Shown piece after piece: positions 7,933 through 18,019 of a stretch of DNA of 64,000 nt. Source of the stretch: Streptomyces sp. ISL-87 (GTDB lineage Bacteria; Actinomycetota; Actinomycetes; Streptomycetales; Streptomycetaceae). The notes below the pieces were generated by a model. That model was not told the origin of the DNA. It ran no database searches and saw only the letters and a program-made list of their open reading frames with translations. The position numbers and the translations under genes were made by a program. The stretch lies in contig NZ_JAGGOY010000016.1 of assembly GCF_018614095.1 (NCBI RefSeq), positions 180,313 through 244,312 on the forward strand, in the 5' to 3' direction. Numbering within the stretch: the first letter of the stretch is position 1; every line of letters begins with the position of its first letter.

Positions 7933-9462
7933 ATGACAGCAATCGAGCGGTCCCGCACTGTGGCGGTCGTCGGCGCCGGCACCATGGGGCAGGGCATCGC
8001 CCAGGTAGCCCTTCTCGCAGGTCACCGCGTGCTGATCTACGACATCAACCACGCCCTCGCCGCCGACGGCGTTTCCTTCGTGCAGGACCGCGTCGAGCGG
8101 ATGGCCGCGAAGGGCCGCATCGATCGCACCGAGGCCGAGGACGCGATCGGCCGGATCGATTCGACGGGCGCTCTCGCCGACCTTGCCGGAGCCGCCCTGG
8201 TCATCGAGGCCGTCGTCGAGGACGTCACCGTCAAGCAGGCGCTCTTCGCGGCACTCGAAGAGGTGGTTTCGCCGGACGCGCTCCTGGCGACCAACACCTC
8301 CTCCCTCTCCGTCACCGAGCTCGCCGCCGGCCTGACGCACCCCGGCCGCTTCCTCGGCCTGCACTTCTTCAACCCGGCCCCGCTGCTCCCCCTCGTCGAG
8401 GTGGTCAGCGGTTCCGCGACCGACCCGGCCGCCGCCGAGCTCGCGTACCGCACCGTCCTGGGCTGGGGGAAGACGCCGGTCCGCTGCGCCGACACCCCCG
8501 GCTTCATCGTCAACCGGATCGCCCGCCCCTTCTACGCCGAGGCCTTCGCGGTGTACGAGGAGCGGGGCGCCGACCCGGCCACCATCGACGCCGTGCTGCG
8601 CGAGTGCGGCGGCTTCAAGATGGGGCCGTTCGCGCTGACCGACCTGATCGGCCAGGACGTCAACGAGGCCGTCACCCGCTCCGTCTGGGAGTCCTTCTTC
8701 CGGAGCCCCAAGTTCACCCCCTCCCTCGCGCAGCGCCGGCTGGTCCAGTCGGGCCGTCTCGGCCGCAAGTCGGGGCACGGCTGGTTCCCCTACGGCCCGG
8801 ACGCGCAGGCGCCCGCCCCGCACACCGCCGGCCCCGAGGAGGCCCCGGCCAAGGTCACCGTCGTCGGCGACCTCGGTCCCGCCGCCGGCCTGGCCGAGCT
8901 GCTGGAGGAGGCCGGGATCGCCGTGACGGCCACCGAGCACGGGGGCCCGTACATCCAGCTGCCCGGCGAGGGCCAGCTGGTGCTCGCCGACGGCAAGACC
9001 TCGATCGAGTTCGCCGACGTCGTCTACTTCGACCTCGCGCTCGACTACCGCGGCGCCACCCGCATCGCGCTCTCCGCCGGTGAGGACACCAGCGAGCGGA
9101 CCCTCGCCGAGGCCATCGGGCTCTTCCAGAAGCTCGGCAAGAAGGTCTCCGTCATCGGCGACGTCCCCGGCATGATCGTCGCCCGGACCGTCGCGATGCT
9201 GATCGACCTCACCGCCGACGCCGTCGCGCGGGGCGTGGCCGCCGCCGAGGACATCGACACGGCGATGCGGCTCGGCGTCAACTACCCGCTGGGGCCGGCC
9301 GAATGGCACGACCGGCTCGGCCGCGACTGGGCGTACGACCTGCTGCACCACCTGGACGAACGCTGTCCCGGCGGCCGTTACGCGCCCTCGCTCGCGCTGT
9401 TCCGGCTGGGCTACGCGGAGGGGCCCGAGGGAGCCGGGGACGAGGGGGAGGAAACGGAATGA
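7933..9462 (+). CDS. paaH: 3-hydroxyacyl-CoA dehydrogenase, PaaH-type
   Basis: 509 residues. NAD-dependent oxidation of 3-hydroxyacyl-CoA (3-hydroxyadipyl-CoA in phenylacetate breakdown). N-terminal Rossmann motif VVGAGTMGQGIAQVALLAGH; the catalytic-His stretch is GRFLGLHFFNPAPLLPLVEVV. There are two C-terminal 3HCDH domains, starting near DTPGFIVNRIARPFYAEAF and DVPGMIVARTVAMLIDL, as in PaaH/FadB-like double-domain enzymes. The ATG at 7933 follows GGGAGG. Stop and the start of the TetR gene overlap (ATGA), so regulator and enzyme are one transcript. Confidence 0.9.
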   Translation: MTAIERSRTVAVVGAGTMGQGIAQVALLAGHRVLIYDINHALAADGVSFVQDRVERMAAKGRIDRTEAEDAIGRIDSTGALADLAGAALVIEAVVEDVTVKQALFAALEEVVSPDALLATNTSSLSVTELAAGLTHPGRFLGLHFFNPAPLLPLVEVVSGSATDPAAAELAYRTVLGWGKTPVRCADTPGFIVNRIARPFYAEAFAVYEERGADPATIDAVLRECGGFKMGPFALTDLIGQDVNEAVTRSVWESFFRSPKFTPSLAQRRLVQSGRLGRKSGHGWFPYGPDAQAPAPHTAGPEEAPAKVTVVGDLGPAAGLAELLEEAGIAVTATEHGGPYIQLPGEGQLVLADGKTSIEFADVVYFDLALDYRGATRIALSAGEDTSERTLAEAIGLFQKLGKKVSVIGDVPGMIVARTVAMLIDLTADAVARGVAAAEDIDTAMRLGVNYPLGPAEWHDRLGRDWAYDLLHHLDERCPGGRYAPSLALFRLGYAEGPEGAGDEGEETE

Positions 9463-10046
9463 CGACCGCGAGGCGCGACACGTACACCCCGGAGACGCTG
9501 CTCAACGTCGCGGTCCAGGTCTTCAACGAGCGTGGCTACGACGGCACCTCGATGGAACACCTCTCCAAGGCCGCGGGCATCTCCAAGTCCTCGATCTACC
9601 ACCACGTGGCCGGCAAGGAGGAGCTGCTCCAGCGGGCCGTCAGCCGCGCCCTCGACGGCCTCTTCGCCGTCCTGGAGGAACCGGGCGCCGTACGCGGCCG
9701 GGCGGTCGAGCGGGTCGAGTACGTCACGCGCCGCACCGTCGAGGTACTGCTCGCCGAACTGCCGTACGTGACGCTGCTGCTGCGCGTACGCGGCAACACC
9801 AGCACCGAGCGCTGGGCGCTGGAACGCCGCCGCGAGTTCGACCACCAGGTGGCGGACCTCCTCAAGGCCGCCGCGGCCGACGGGGACCTGCGCGGGGACG
9901 TGGACATACGGCTGGCCACCCGCTTGCTGTTCGGCATGGTGAACTCCCTCGTCGAGTGGTACCGCCCGTACCCGGCGGCCGACCATGCCCAGCTGGCGGA
10001 CGCGGTCGTCCACATGGCGTTCGACGGGCTGCGGACCTCGCCGTAG
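9459..10046 (+). CDS. paaR: TetR-family regulator, probable PaaR
   Basis: 195 residues. The N-terminal HTH (VFNERGYDGTSMEHLSKAAGISKSSIYHHV) is followed by a TetR_C ligand domain (LARALDGLFAVLEE ... LLFGMVNSLVEWYRP). It is translationally coupled to paaH and sits inside the paa locus. Repeated 16-bp palindromes lie in front of paaA and paaN/paaH, so it is the best candidate for the phenylacetyl-CoA-responsive repressor PaaR. The name rests on context; a general fatty-acid-type TetR is the alternative. Confidence 0.75.
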   Translation: MTTARRDTYTPETLLNVAVQVFNERGYDGTSMEHLSKAAGISKSSIYHHVAGKEELLQRAVSRALDGLFAVLEEPGAVRGRAVERVEYVTRRTVEVLLAELPYVTLLLRVRGNTSTERWALERRREFDHQVADLLKAAAADGDLRGDVDIRLATRLLFGMVNSLVEWYRPYPAADHAQLADAVVHMAFDGLRTSP

Positions 10047-10104
10047 GCGCCTGAGGGAGGGGGTGCACGAGGACCGTCCTCCCCCGGCCCGTCACCCCCC
10101 TGCC

Positions 10105-10668
10105 CTAGTCCTCCGTGATCGCCGGGCCGCTGCCCGGTCCCGGGGCCAGGAGGTCCGTTTCCTCGAAGACCAGCAGCGTGCGCGTGGACAGCACCTCGGG
10201 GATCGACTGGAGCCGGGTCAGCACCAGCTCGCGCAGCGTCCGGTTGTCCGGCGTGTGCACCAGCAGCAGTACGTCGAAGTCCCCGCTGACCAGCGCGATG
10301 TGCGCGGCCCCCGGCAGCTCGCGGAGCTTTTCGCGGACCGTGCGCCAGGAGTTCTGGACGATCTTCAGGGTGATGTAGGCGGAGGCGCCCTGCCCCGCCC
10401 GTTCGTGGTTGACGCGGGCGGTGAACCCGCGGATCACCCCGTCGTCGATCAGCCGGTTGATGCGGGCGTACGCGTTCGCCCGCGACACGTGGACCTGCTC
10501 GGCCACCGACCGTATCGACGCGCGGCCGTCCGCCTGGAGCAGCCGCATGATGGAACGGTCGATCGGATCCAGCGGGCGGGGCGGCACAGGCGACCCAGGC
10601 GGCACTCCGGGAGCACCCCCCGGCGGGACCGGTGCGGAACCCGCTCCGGCCATTTGTTCATCCGGCAT
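10105..10668 (-). CDS. bkdR: Lrp/AsnC-family regulator, probable BkdR
   Basis: 187 residues. After a Pro/Gly-rich leader comes the AsnC HTH (LDPIDRSIMRLLQADGRASI, then VSRANAYARINRLIDDGVI). The RAM ligand-binding domain follows (GASAYITLKIV, VSGDFDVLLLV). It diverges from the first bkd operon, the same place an Lrp-type bkdR controls branched-chain 2-oxoacid dehydrogenase genes in S. coelicolor (from memory). The ATG at 10668 has GGGAGG nine bases upstream; ATG 10653 is a possible internal start. Confidence 0.85.
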   Translation of the reverse strand: MPDEQMAGAGSAPVPPGGAPGVPPGSPVPPRPLDPIDRSIMRLLQADGRASIRSVAEQVHVSRANAYARINRLIDDGVIRGFTARVNHERAGQGASAYITLKIVQNSWRTVREKLRELPGAAHIALVSGDFDVLLLVHTPDNRTLRELVLTRLQSIPEVLSTRTLLVFEETDLLAPGPGSGPAITED

Positions 10669-10767
10669 TGCCCACTGCCTCCCTCTGCTGGACGTCCTGC
10701 ACCCATCCCAGGGCCCCGGCGCCAGTTTGTCCACAGCCTGGAGCCGCCTGTAGCCAAATTGCGCAGA

Positions 10768-10785
10768 CAACCGAACAATCGGTTG
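10768..10785. promoter_or_regulatory. Palindromic operator between bkdR and bkd operon 1
   Basis: CAACCGAACAATCGGTTG is a perfect 7-4-7 inverted repeat in the divergent intergenic region. Its core CCGAACAATCGGTTGG (10771-10786) matches 14 of 16 bases of the paa operator at 7865-7880. It may bind the neighbouring Lrp protein or the TetR protein. The sequence does not decide which. Confidence 0.6.
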
Positions 10786-10846
10786 GTGAGGGGCCTCACA
10801 TCCGGGGTCCGCCCTGCCCGCTTCCCACGAGGAGGTGTACGCCGCC

Positions 10847-11979
10847 ATGACGGTCCAAGAGCTGCCCGGTGCCGGTGCGTCCCACCGCTCCACCCCGCCG
10901 CCCGCCTGGAGGCCCCGTATGGACGCCGCGCCGCTGCTCCCGGACCCCGAGCCGTACCGGGTGCTGGGCACTCCGGCGGCCGAGAAGCTCGACCCCGAGC
11001 TGATGCGCCGGTGCTACGCGGAGCTCGTCCGAGGCCGCCGCTACAACGCACAGGCCACCGCGCTGACCCGGCAGGGGCGGCTCGCCGTCTACCCGTCGAC
11101 GGTCGGCCAGGAGGCCTGCGAGATCGCGGCCGCGCTGGTCCTGGAGGACCAGGACTGGCTCTTCCCGTCCTACCGGGACACCCTGGCGGCCGTGGCGCGC
11201 GGGCTGGACCCCGTACAGGCCCTGACCCTGCTGCGCGGCGACTGGCACACCGGGTACGACCCCCGGGAGCACCGGATAGCCCCGCTGTGCACCCCGCTCG
11301 CCACCCAGCTGCCGCACGCGGTGGGCCTGGCGCACGCGGCCCGGCTGCGCGGCGACGACGTGGTCGCACTGGCCATGGTCGGCGACGGCGGCACCAGCGA
11401 GGGCGACTTCCACGAGGCGCTCAACTTCGCCGCCGTCTGGCAGGCCCCCGTGGTCTTCCTGGTCCAGAACAACGGCTTCGCGATATCCGTCCCGCTCGCC
11501 AAGCAGACCGCCGCCCCGACGCTGGCCCACAAGGCCGTGGGGTACGGGATGCCGGGCCGGCTGGTCGACGGCAACGACGTGGCCGCCATGCACGAGGTGC
11601 TGACCGAGGCGGTCCAGCGGGCCCGCGCGGGCGGCGGCCCGACCCTGATCGAGGCGATCACGTACCGCATCGAGGCCCACACCAACGCCGACGACGCGAC
11701 CCGCTACCGCGGTGACGCCGAGGTCGAGGCGTGGAAGGCGCACGACCCGGTGGATCTGCTGGAGCGCGAGCTCACCGCGCGCGGCCTGCTGGACGAGGCG
11801 GGCATCCAGTCCGCCAAGGACGCGGCCGAGGTGATGGCGGCGGCGCTGCGCGAGCGGATGAACGCCGATCCGGTGCTGGATCCGATGGACCTGTTCGCGC
11901 ACGTCTACGAGCAGCAGACCGGGCAGTTGCGGGAGCAGGCGGCCATGCTGCGCGCCGAGCTGGATGCGGAGGAGCAGGC

Positions 11980-11983
<4 letters not shown>
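10847..11983 (+). CDS. bkdA: Branched-chain 2-oxoacid dehydrogenase E1 alpha (operon 1)
   Basis: 378 residues. Thiamine-diphosphate-dependent decarboxylation of 2-oxoacids from Val/Leu/Ile, feeding branched fatty acid and polyketide primers. The ThDP motif is GDGGTSEGDFHEALNFAAVW ... QNNGFAIS. ALTRQGRLAVYPSTVGQEA and YRIEAHTNADDATRYR are typical of E1 alpha. The ATG at 10847 lies 11 bases after AGGAGG; the GTG at 10835 overlaps that ribosome site and is rejected. The stop overlaps E1 beta (GTGA). A pyruvate dehydrogenase role cannot be excluded, but the Lrp neighbour favours Bkd. Confidence 0.88.
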
Positions 11984-12995
<1,012 letters not shown>

Positions 12996-12996
<1 letters not shown>

Positions 12997-14291
12997 TGCC
13001 GCAGGTACTGGAATTCAAGCTCCCCGACCTCGGGGAGGGCCTGACCGAGGCGGAGATCGTCCGCTGGCTGGTCGCGGTGGGCGATGTCGTCGAGGTCGAC
13101 CAGCCGGTCGTCGAGGTCGAGACGGCCAAGGCGATGGTGGAGGTCCCGTGCCCCTACGGCGGTGTGGTCACCGCCCGTTTCGGGGAGGAGGGCACGGAAC
13201 TCCCGGTCGGCGCACCGCTGATCACCGTGGCGGTGGGGTCGAACACGGCGCCGGAGCCGGATACGGAGGTTTCCGGGTCGGGCAATGTGCTGGTCGGCTA
13301 CGGCACCGACCACTCCCGGCCGGCCCGCCGCAAGCGGGTCCGGCCGGGGGCGGCGGCGGTCGTCGCGGCAGCCACCTCCGCCCCTGTCACCGTTACGGCG
13401 GCCGGGCCGGTGCCGGTGATCTCGCCTCTGGTGCGGAAGCTGGCCCGGGACCACGGGGTGGACCTGCGCGCGCTGCGCGGGTCCGGCCCGGAGGGCCTGA
13501 TCCTGCGGGCGGACGTCGAGGCGGCGCTGCGGGAGCCGGCTGCGGCCGCTCCGGCCGTGGGTGCTCCGGTCGTGGGTGCTCCTGCCGTGGCGGCGCCGGA
13601 AGGCGCGACGCGGGTCCCGCTCAAGGGGCTGCGCGGAGTCGTGGCCGAGAAGCTGTCGCGCAGCCGGCGGGAGATTCCGGACGCCACCTGCTGGGTGGAC
13701 GCGGACGCCACCGAGCTGATGGCGGCGCGGGCCGCGATGAACGCCGTGGGCGGGCCCAAGATCTCGGTGCTCGCGCTGCTGGCCCGTATCTGCACGGCCG
13801 CGCTCGCCCGGTTCCCGGAGCTCAACTCCACGGTGGACCTGGTGGCCAACGAGATCGTCCGGCTCCCGGCCGTGCACCTTGGCTTCGCCGCGCAGACCGA
13901 GCGGGGCCTGATGGTCCCGGTGGTCCGGGACGCGCAGGCACGCAACCCGGAGTCCCTGTCGGCGGAGTTCGCCCGTCTCACCGAGCTGGCCCGGACCGGC
14001 AAGCTGGCGCCGGCGGACCTGACCGGTGGGACGTTCACCCTGAACAACTACGGGGTGTTCGGTGTCGACGGCTCCACGCCGATCATCAACCACCCCGAGG
14101 CGGCCATGCTCGGCGTGGGCCGGATCGTCGCCAAGCCGTGGGTCCACCAGGGGGAGCTGGCCGTCCGCCAGGTCGTCCAGCTGTCGCTGACCTTCGACCA
14201 CCGGGTGTGTGACGGTGGCACGGCCGGGGGCTTCCTGCGGTACGTGGCCGACTGCGTCGAGTCCCCGGCGGTGCTGTTGCGTTCGCTGTAG
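12996..14291 (+). CDS. bkdC: Dihydrolipoamide acyltransferase E2 (operon 1)
   Basis: 431 residues. One N-terminal lipoyl domain (lipoylated Lys in VEVETAKAMVEVP), a peripheral subunit-binding domain (ISPLVRKLARDHGVDLRALRGSGPEGLILRADV region) and a C-terminal acyltransferase domain with the catalytic DHRVCDGGTAGGFL. Linkers are Ala/Pro/Val-rich. The ATG at 12996 overlaps the E1 beta TGA by one base. No E3 gene is present, so the complex must use a lipoamide dehydrogenase from elsewhere. Confidence 0.9.
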
Positions 14292-14332
14292 CGGGTGCGG
14301 GTGCGGGTGCGGGTGCGGGTGCGGGTGCGGGT
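14291..14332 (+). repeat. Hexanucleotide tandem repeat (GCGGGT)7
   Basis: Seven tandem copies of GCGGGT start at the E2 stop codon. It is a simple microsatellite in an intergenic region and a likely slippage site; no regulatory role is evident. Confidence 0.9.
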
Positions 14333-14442
14333 CCGCCGCTGCGCGGAGCCGTCCCCGCCCCGCCCCTTCCCGAAACCGGGGCTCCGCCCCGGACCCCTGT
14401 ACATCTGCGGCACCGCCGCCGGGGGCCAGCCCCCGGACCCCC

Positions 14443-14496
14443 GCGCCTCAAACGCCGGCGGGGCTGGGTTTTCAGCCCCGCCGGCGTTTGAGGCGC
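14443..14496. repeat. Dispersed Streptomyces intergenic palindrome, copy 1 (terminator-like)
   Basis: A perfect 24-bp stem (14443-14466 and 14473-14496) closes a 6-nt loop GGTTTT. The arm contains CGCCTCAAACGCCGGCG. It is preceded by smaller hairpins (GGGGCTCCGCCCC near 14379, CCGGGGGCCAGCCCCCGG near 14419). The same building blocks recur at 19041-19082. It separates bkd operon 1 from the convergent quinone reductase gene and is expected to terminate both ways. Confidence 0.85.
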
Positions 14497-14519
14497 AGGT
14501 CCAGGTGGAGTCCGGGGCA

Positions 14520-15500
14520 CTACGACGACGTGAGCAGCAGCTTGCCCACGTGCGTCCCCGACTCCATCACCCGGTGGGCTTCCGCCGCGCCCCGCAGGGG
14601 GAAGGCGGCGTGGACCACCGGCCGGATCAGCCCCGCTTCCACCAGCGGCCACACGTGCTCCCGTACACTCGCCACGATCGCCGCCTTCTCCTCCAACGGC
14701 CGCGCCCGCAGCGAAGTGGCCGTGATCGCCGCCCGCTTGGCCAGCAGCGCGCCAAGGTTCAGCTCGGCCTTGACCCCGCCCTGGAGGCCGATCACCGCGA
14801 GCCGGCCGTTCACGGCCAGGGCGTCCAGGTTCCGCGCGAGGTACTTCGCGCCCATGATGTCCAGGATCACGTCCGCGCCCGCCCCGCCCGTCGCGGCCTT
14901 CAGCTCCGCCACGAAGTCCTGCTCGCGGTAGTCGATGAGGATGTCCGCGCCCAGCTCCTTGCAGCGCGCCAGCTTCTCCTGGCTGCCCGCCGTCACCGCC
15001 ACCCGCGCACCGACGGCCTTGGCCAGCTGGATCGCCATCGTGCCGATGCCGCTGGAGCCGCCGTGCACCAACAACGTCTCGCCCGGGTGCAGATGGGCGA
15101 CCATGAACACGTTCGACCACACCGTGCACACCACCTCCGGCAGCGCGGCGGCCGTCGCCAGGTCCACGCCCGCCGGGACCGGCAGCAGCTGGCCCGCCGG
15201 GACGGTGACCCGTTCCGCGTACCCGCCGCCGGCCAGCAGCGCGCACACCTCGTCGCCGACCGCCCAGCCGGACACCCCGGGCCCGATCGCGGCGATTCGG
15301 CCGGAACACTCCAGGCCGGGGTAGCGGGAGGCGCCGGGCGGCGGGTCGTAGAAGCCCTGGCGCTGAAGGATGTCGGCGCGGTTCACGGCGCTCGCCGCGA
15401 CCTCGACGAGCACCTCGCCCTCGCCGGCCACCGGATCGGGTACGTCGGACCAGACGAGGGCCTCAGGGCCGCCGGGCTGCTCGATGGTGATCGCATGCAT
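14520..15500 (-). CDS. NAD(P)H-quinone oxidoreductase, zinc-less MDR family (PIG3-like)
   Basis: 326 residues. Medium-chain reductase that reduces quinones with NADPH. The GroES-like N-terminal half has VEVAASAVNRADILQRQGFYDPPPG, a PIG3/QOR signature. The Rossmann half has HGGSSGIGTMAIQLAKAVGARVAVTAGS. No structural or catalytic zinc cysteines are seen. The ATG at 15500 begins MHAITIEQPGGPE; there is no good ribosome site before it, so the mRNA may be leaderless. Confidence 0.88.
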   Translation of the reverse strand: MHAITIEQPGGPEALVWSDVPDPVAGEGEVLVEVAASAVNRADILQRQGFYDPPPGASRYPGLECSGRIAAIGPGVSGWAVGDEVCALLAGGGYAERVTVPAGQLLPVPAGVDLATAAALPEVVCTVWSNVFMVAHLHPGETLLVHGGSSGIGTMAIQLAKAVGARVAVTAGSQEKLARCKELGADILIDYREQDFVAELKAATGGAGADVILDIMGAKYLARNLDALAVNGRLAVIGLQGGVKAELNLGALLAKRAAITATSLRARPLEEKAAIVASVREHVWPLVEAGLIRPVVHAAFPLRGAAEAHRVMESGTHVGKLLLTSS

Positions 15501-15584
15501 GGCCCGGAGGCTACGCGAACCCGGACCCGCCGTGCAGGAGCCCGTGTTGGCGGCCGGCGCCGGGCGCAAATCCGGCGGCCGGCG

Positions 15585-16691
15585 CTAATCCGCCGGGCCC
15601 AGTCTCACCTGAGGTGACGTCGGCGGGGCCGCGCGGACGATGGCGATCAGGCGGTCCGTCAGCTGGAGCGGGCTCGCCTGCGGGTCGTCGTAGGCGAGCA
15701 GCCGATGACCGCGCAGAACGCTGACGACCAGGTCGGCGGTTTCCCGGACGGGCCTGCCGGCCTCGGCCTTGCTGATGGGGCGTTCGATCAGGTCGAGGCC
15801 GGTGCCCTGATGAATCAGGTCCTCCATCACCGTGCTCGCGCTGGGGCTGAGGACCGACAGGCCCAGCAGCCGGCCGGCCGCGCTCGCGCTCGTGATGACC
15901 GCGTCCGCGCCGGACTGTTTCAGCAGCGGCGCGTTCTCCTCCTCGCGGACCGCCGCGACGATCTTCGCGTTCCGGTTGAGCTGCCGCGCCGTCAGCGTGA
16001 CCAGCACCGCCGTGTCGTCCCGCTGCGTGGCGATGACGATCTGACGTGCCCTCTGCACTTCGGCGCGGAGCAGCACTTCGGAGCGGGTGGCGTCGCCGAC
16101 CACACCCGTGAAGCCATCCGCGTTGGCCGTGTCGATCACCTCGGCGCTCGGGTCCACGATGACGACCTGCTCCTTGTGGAGGCCGGTGGCCAGGAGCGTC
16201 TGCAGGGCCGAGCGGCCCTTGGTGCCGAAGCCGATGACGACCGTGTGGTCACGCAAGTTCTTCCTCCAGCGGTTCAGCCGCCACTCTTCACGCGTGCGCT
16301 CGGTCAAAACCTCCAAAATGGTTCCGACCAGGATGATGAGGAACAAAACGCGCAGTGGCGTGATCAGCAGGACGTTCATCAGCCGCGCGCTGTCGCTGTA
16401 CGGGACGATGTCGCCGTAGCCGGTCGTGGAGAGCGTGACGGTCGCGTAGTAGACGCAGTCGAGGAAGTCGACCGTGCCGTTGGCGTTGGCGTTGTCGTGG
16501 TAGCCCTCGCGGTCGGCCCACACGATCAGGACCGTCAGGAACAGCACGAACAGGGCCATCAGCAGACGCCGGGTGACCTGGCGCAGCGGCCGCTCGATGA
16601 CACGAGTGGGGAGCTTGATGCGCCGGGACACGAGTTTCTCGTCGGCCCCCCGCGCCATGGCGTCCGAGCCGGGAAGTTTCACGTGAAACAT
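15585..16691 (-). CDS. Two-TM potassium channel with RCK (TrkA-N/TrkA-C) domain
   Basis: 368 residues. Layout: first TM (LLMALFVLFLTVLIVWA), pore with the K+ filter TTGYGDI, second TM (VLFLIILVGTILEVLTERT), then a cytoplasmic RCK domain with the nucleotide-binding VVIGFGTKGRSALQTLL and D at the strand end (VIVDPSAE), and a TrkA-C tail. The ATG at 16691 lies inside a parS palindrome and overlaps the moeA stop; the in-frame ATG at 16658 (MARGADEK) is a real alternative. MthK-like ligand-gated channel by family. Confidence 0.88.
   Translation of the reverse strand: MFHVKLPGSDAMARGADEKLVSRRIKLPTRVIERPLRQVTRRLLMALFVLFLTVLIVWADREGYHDNANANGTVDFLDCVYYATVTLSTTGYGDIVPYSDSARLMNVLLITPLRVLFLIILVGTILEVLTERTREEWRLNRWRKNLRDHTVVIGFGTKGRSALQTLLATGLHKEQVVIVDPSAEVIDTANADGFTGVVGDATRSEVLLRAEVQRARQIVIATQRDDTAVLVTLTARQLNRNAKIVAAVREEENAPLLKQSGADAVITSASAAGRLLGLSVLSPSASTVMEDLIHQGTGLDLIERPISKAEAGRPVRETADLVVSVLRGHRLLAYDDPQASPLQLTDRLIAIVRAAPPTSPQVRLGPAD
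16676..16689. promoter_or_regulatory. parS centromere-like site (ParB binding)
   Basis: GTTTCACGTGAAAC is a perfect 14-bp palindrome identical to the Streptomyces parS consensus as I know it. It spans both the moeA stop codon and the potassium-channel start codon, so it is partly coding in two frames. parS sites cluster around oriC in Streptomyces. Confidence 0.92.
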
Positions 16692-18019
16692 CCCCCCGCG
16701 GCCCAAGGCAGATCGAGGATCTCCAGGTCCTGCCCGGACCGCGCGCCGTTCGGCGGTACGACGGCCAGCGCATCGGCGGCCGCCACGCCGCGCAGCATCG
16801 CCGGGCCGTGGAAGCGCAGTGGTACGGCGTGCTCGTCGGTCAGCAGGACCGGGACGAGCCGGGTGTCGTACGGGTGGCCCGGTACGTCGCCCTGCACCGG
16901 CGCCGTGTACCGGGGGCGCTGGCGCCGGCCGGCGAGGGCGCGCAGCAGCGGTTCGGCGAGGGTGAGCAGCCCGGAGACGGCGGCGAGCGGGTTGCCGGGC
17001 AGGCCCACGAGGTGGCGGCCGTCGGCGCGGTCGCCGATCCGGGCGAGCAGCATCGGGTGCCCGGGGCGCACGGCGACCCCGTCGACGAGCAGCTCCGCGC
17101 CGGCCCGGCGCAGTACGGGGTGGACATGGTCGACGGGGCCGGAGGCGGTGCCGCCGGTGGTGATGACGACGTCGGCGGTGGATCCCGTGACGGCGGCCAG
17201 CAGGGCCTCGGCCCCGGCGGGGTCGTCGCCGAGCCGCCGGGTACTGATGACGTCGGCGCCGAGGCGGGTGAGCCAGGGGCCGAGCATGGGACTGAGGGCG
17301 TCCCGGATCAGGCCGTCGTGGGGGCGGCCTTCGGTGAGCAGCTCGTCGCCGAGCACCAGGATCTCCACGCGGGGGCGGGGCCGGGTGGTCAGCTCGTCGT
17401 ACCCGGCGGCCGCGGCCAGGCCGAGTACGGCCGGGGTCACGAGGGAGCCGGCGGGCAGCAGCAGGTCGCCGGAGCGGCATTCCTGGCCGCGCGGGCGGAT
17501 GTCCTGGCCGGTGGTGACGGGCCGGTCGGCGAACAGCTGGGTACCGGTCTCGTGGCAGTGCTCACTGCGGATCACGGCGGTGGTGTCGGCGGGGATCCGG
17601 GCGCCGGTGGCGATCCGTACGGCCTCGCCGTCCGCGAGCGGCTCGGGCCGGCCGGAGCCGGCGAGTACCCCGCCGCCGGGGCGGACGGCCCAGGGGCCGG
17701 GGCCGGCGACGGCCCAGCCGTCCATGGCGGAGGTGTCGAAGGACGGCAGATCGGTGAGGGCGTCGAGCGGCGCGGACAGTACTTCGCCGAGGGCCTCGGA
17801 GAGGGGCACCCGGTGGGTGCGGCCCCGGACACCGGAGCCCGCGCCGGCGGCGATCTCCCGGGCGCGGGGCCAGGGGGCGGCGCGGTGGGCGCCGGGCGCG
17901 CCCGCTCGGGGGGCGCGGCTGACCAGGGCGAGGGCCTCGTCGAGGGCCTGCTCGGCGGTGGCCTTGGCCTCCGGTGTGGAGGCCGGGGCCTGGGCGTGGT
18001 CGGCGTCGGTGGGGGTCAT
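16679..18019 (-). CDS. moeA: Molybdopterin molybdotransferase MoeA
   Basis: 446 residues. Inserts molybdate into adenylylated molybdopterin. Motifs: LPSFDTSAMDGWAV (domain III start), IATGARIPADTTAVI, and the MPT-binding VVITTGGTASGPVDHVHPVL with PGHPMLLARIG and VGLPGNPLAAVSGL. The ATG at 18017-18019 overlaps the mobA stop (ATGA). Its last codons and TGA fall in the parS palindrome. A long Ala-rich N-terminal leader (about 75 residues) precedes the conserved part. Confidence 0.92.
   Translation of the reverse strand: MTPTDADHAQAPASTPEAKATAEQALDEALALVSRAPRAGAPGAHRAAPWPRAREIAAGAGSGVRGRTHRVPLSEALGEVLSAPLDALTDLPSFDTSAMDGWAVAGPGPWAVRPGGGVLAGSGRPEPLADGEAVRIATGARIPADTTAVIRSEHCHETGTQLFADRPVTTGQDIRPRGQECRSGDLLLPAGSLVTPAVLGLAAAAGYDELTTRPRPRVEILVLGDELLTEGRPHDGLIRDALSPMLGPWLTRLGADVISTRRLGDDPAGAEALLAAVTGSTADVVITTGGTASGPVDHVHPVLRRAGAELLVDGVAVRPGHPMLLARIGDRADGRHLVGLPGNPLAAVSGLLTLAEPLLRALAGRRQRPRYTAPVQGDVPGHPYDTRLVPVLLTDEHAVPLRFHGPAMLRGVAAADALAVVPPNGARSGQDLEILDLPWAAGGCFT

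Noticed and set aside
10047..10104. Terminator between the TetR and Lrp genes
   Set aside because: G-rich and C-rich runs are present but do not form a consistent stem.
14291..14496. CRISPR-like short repeat cluster
   Set aside because: The repeats are a contiguous hexanucleotide microsatellite plus a hairpin; there are no unique spacers and no cas genes.
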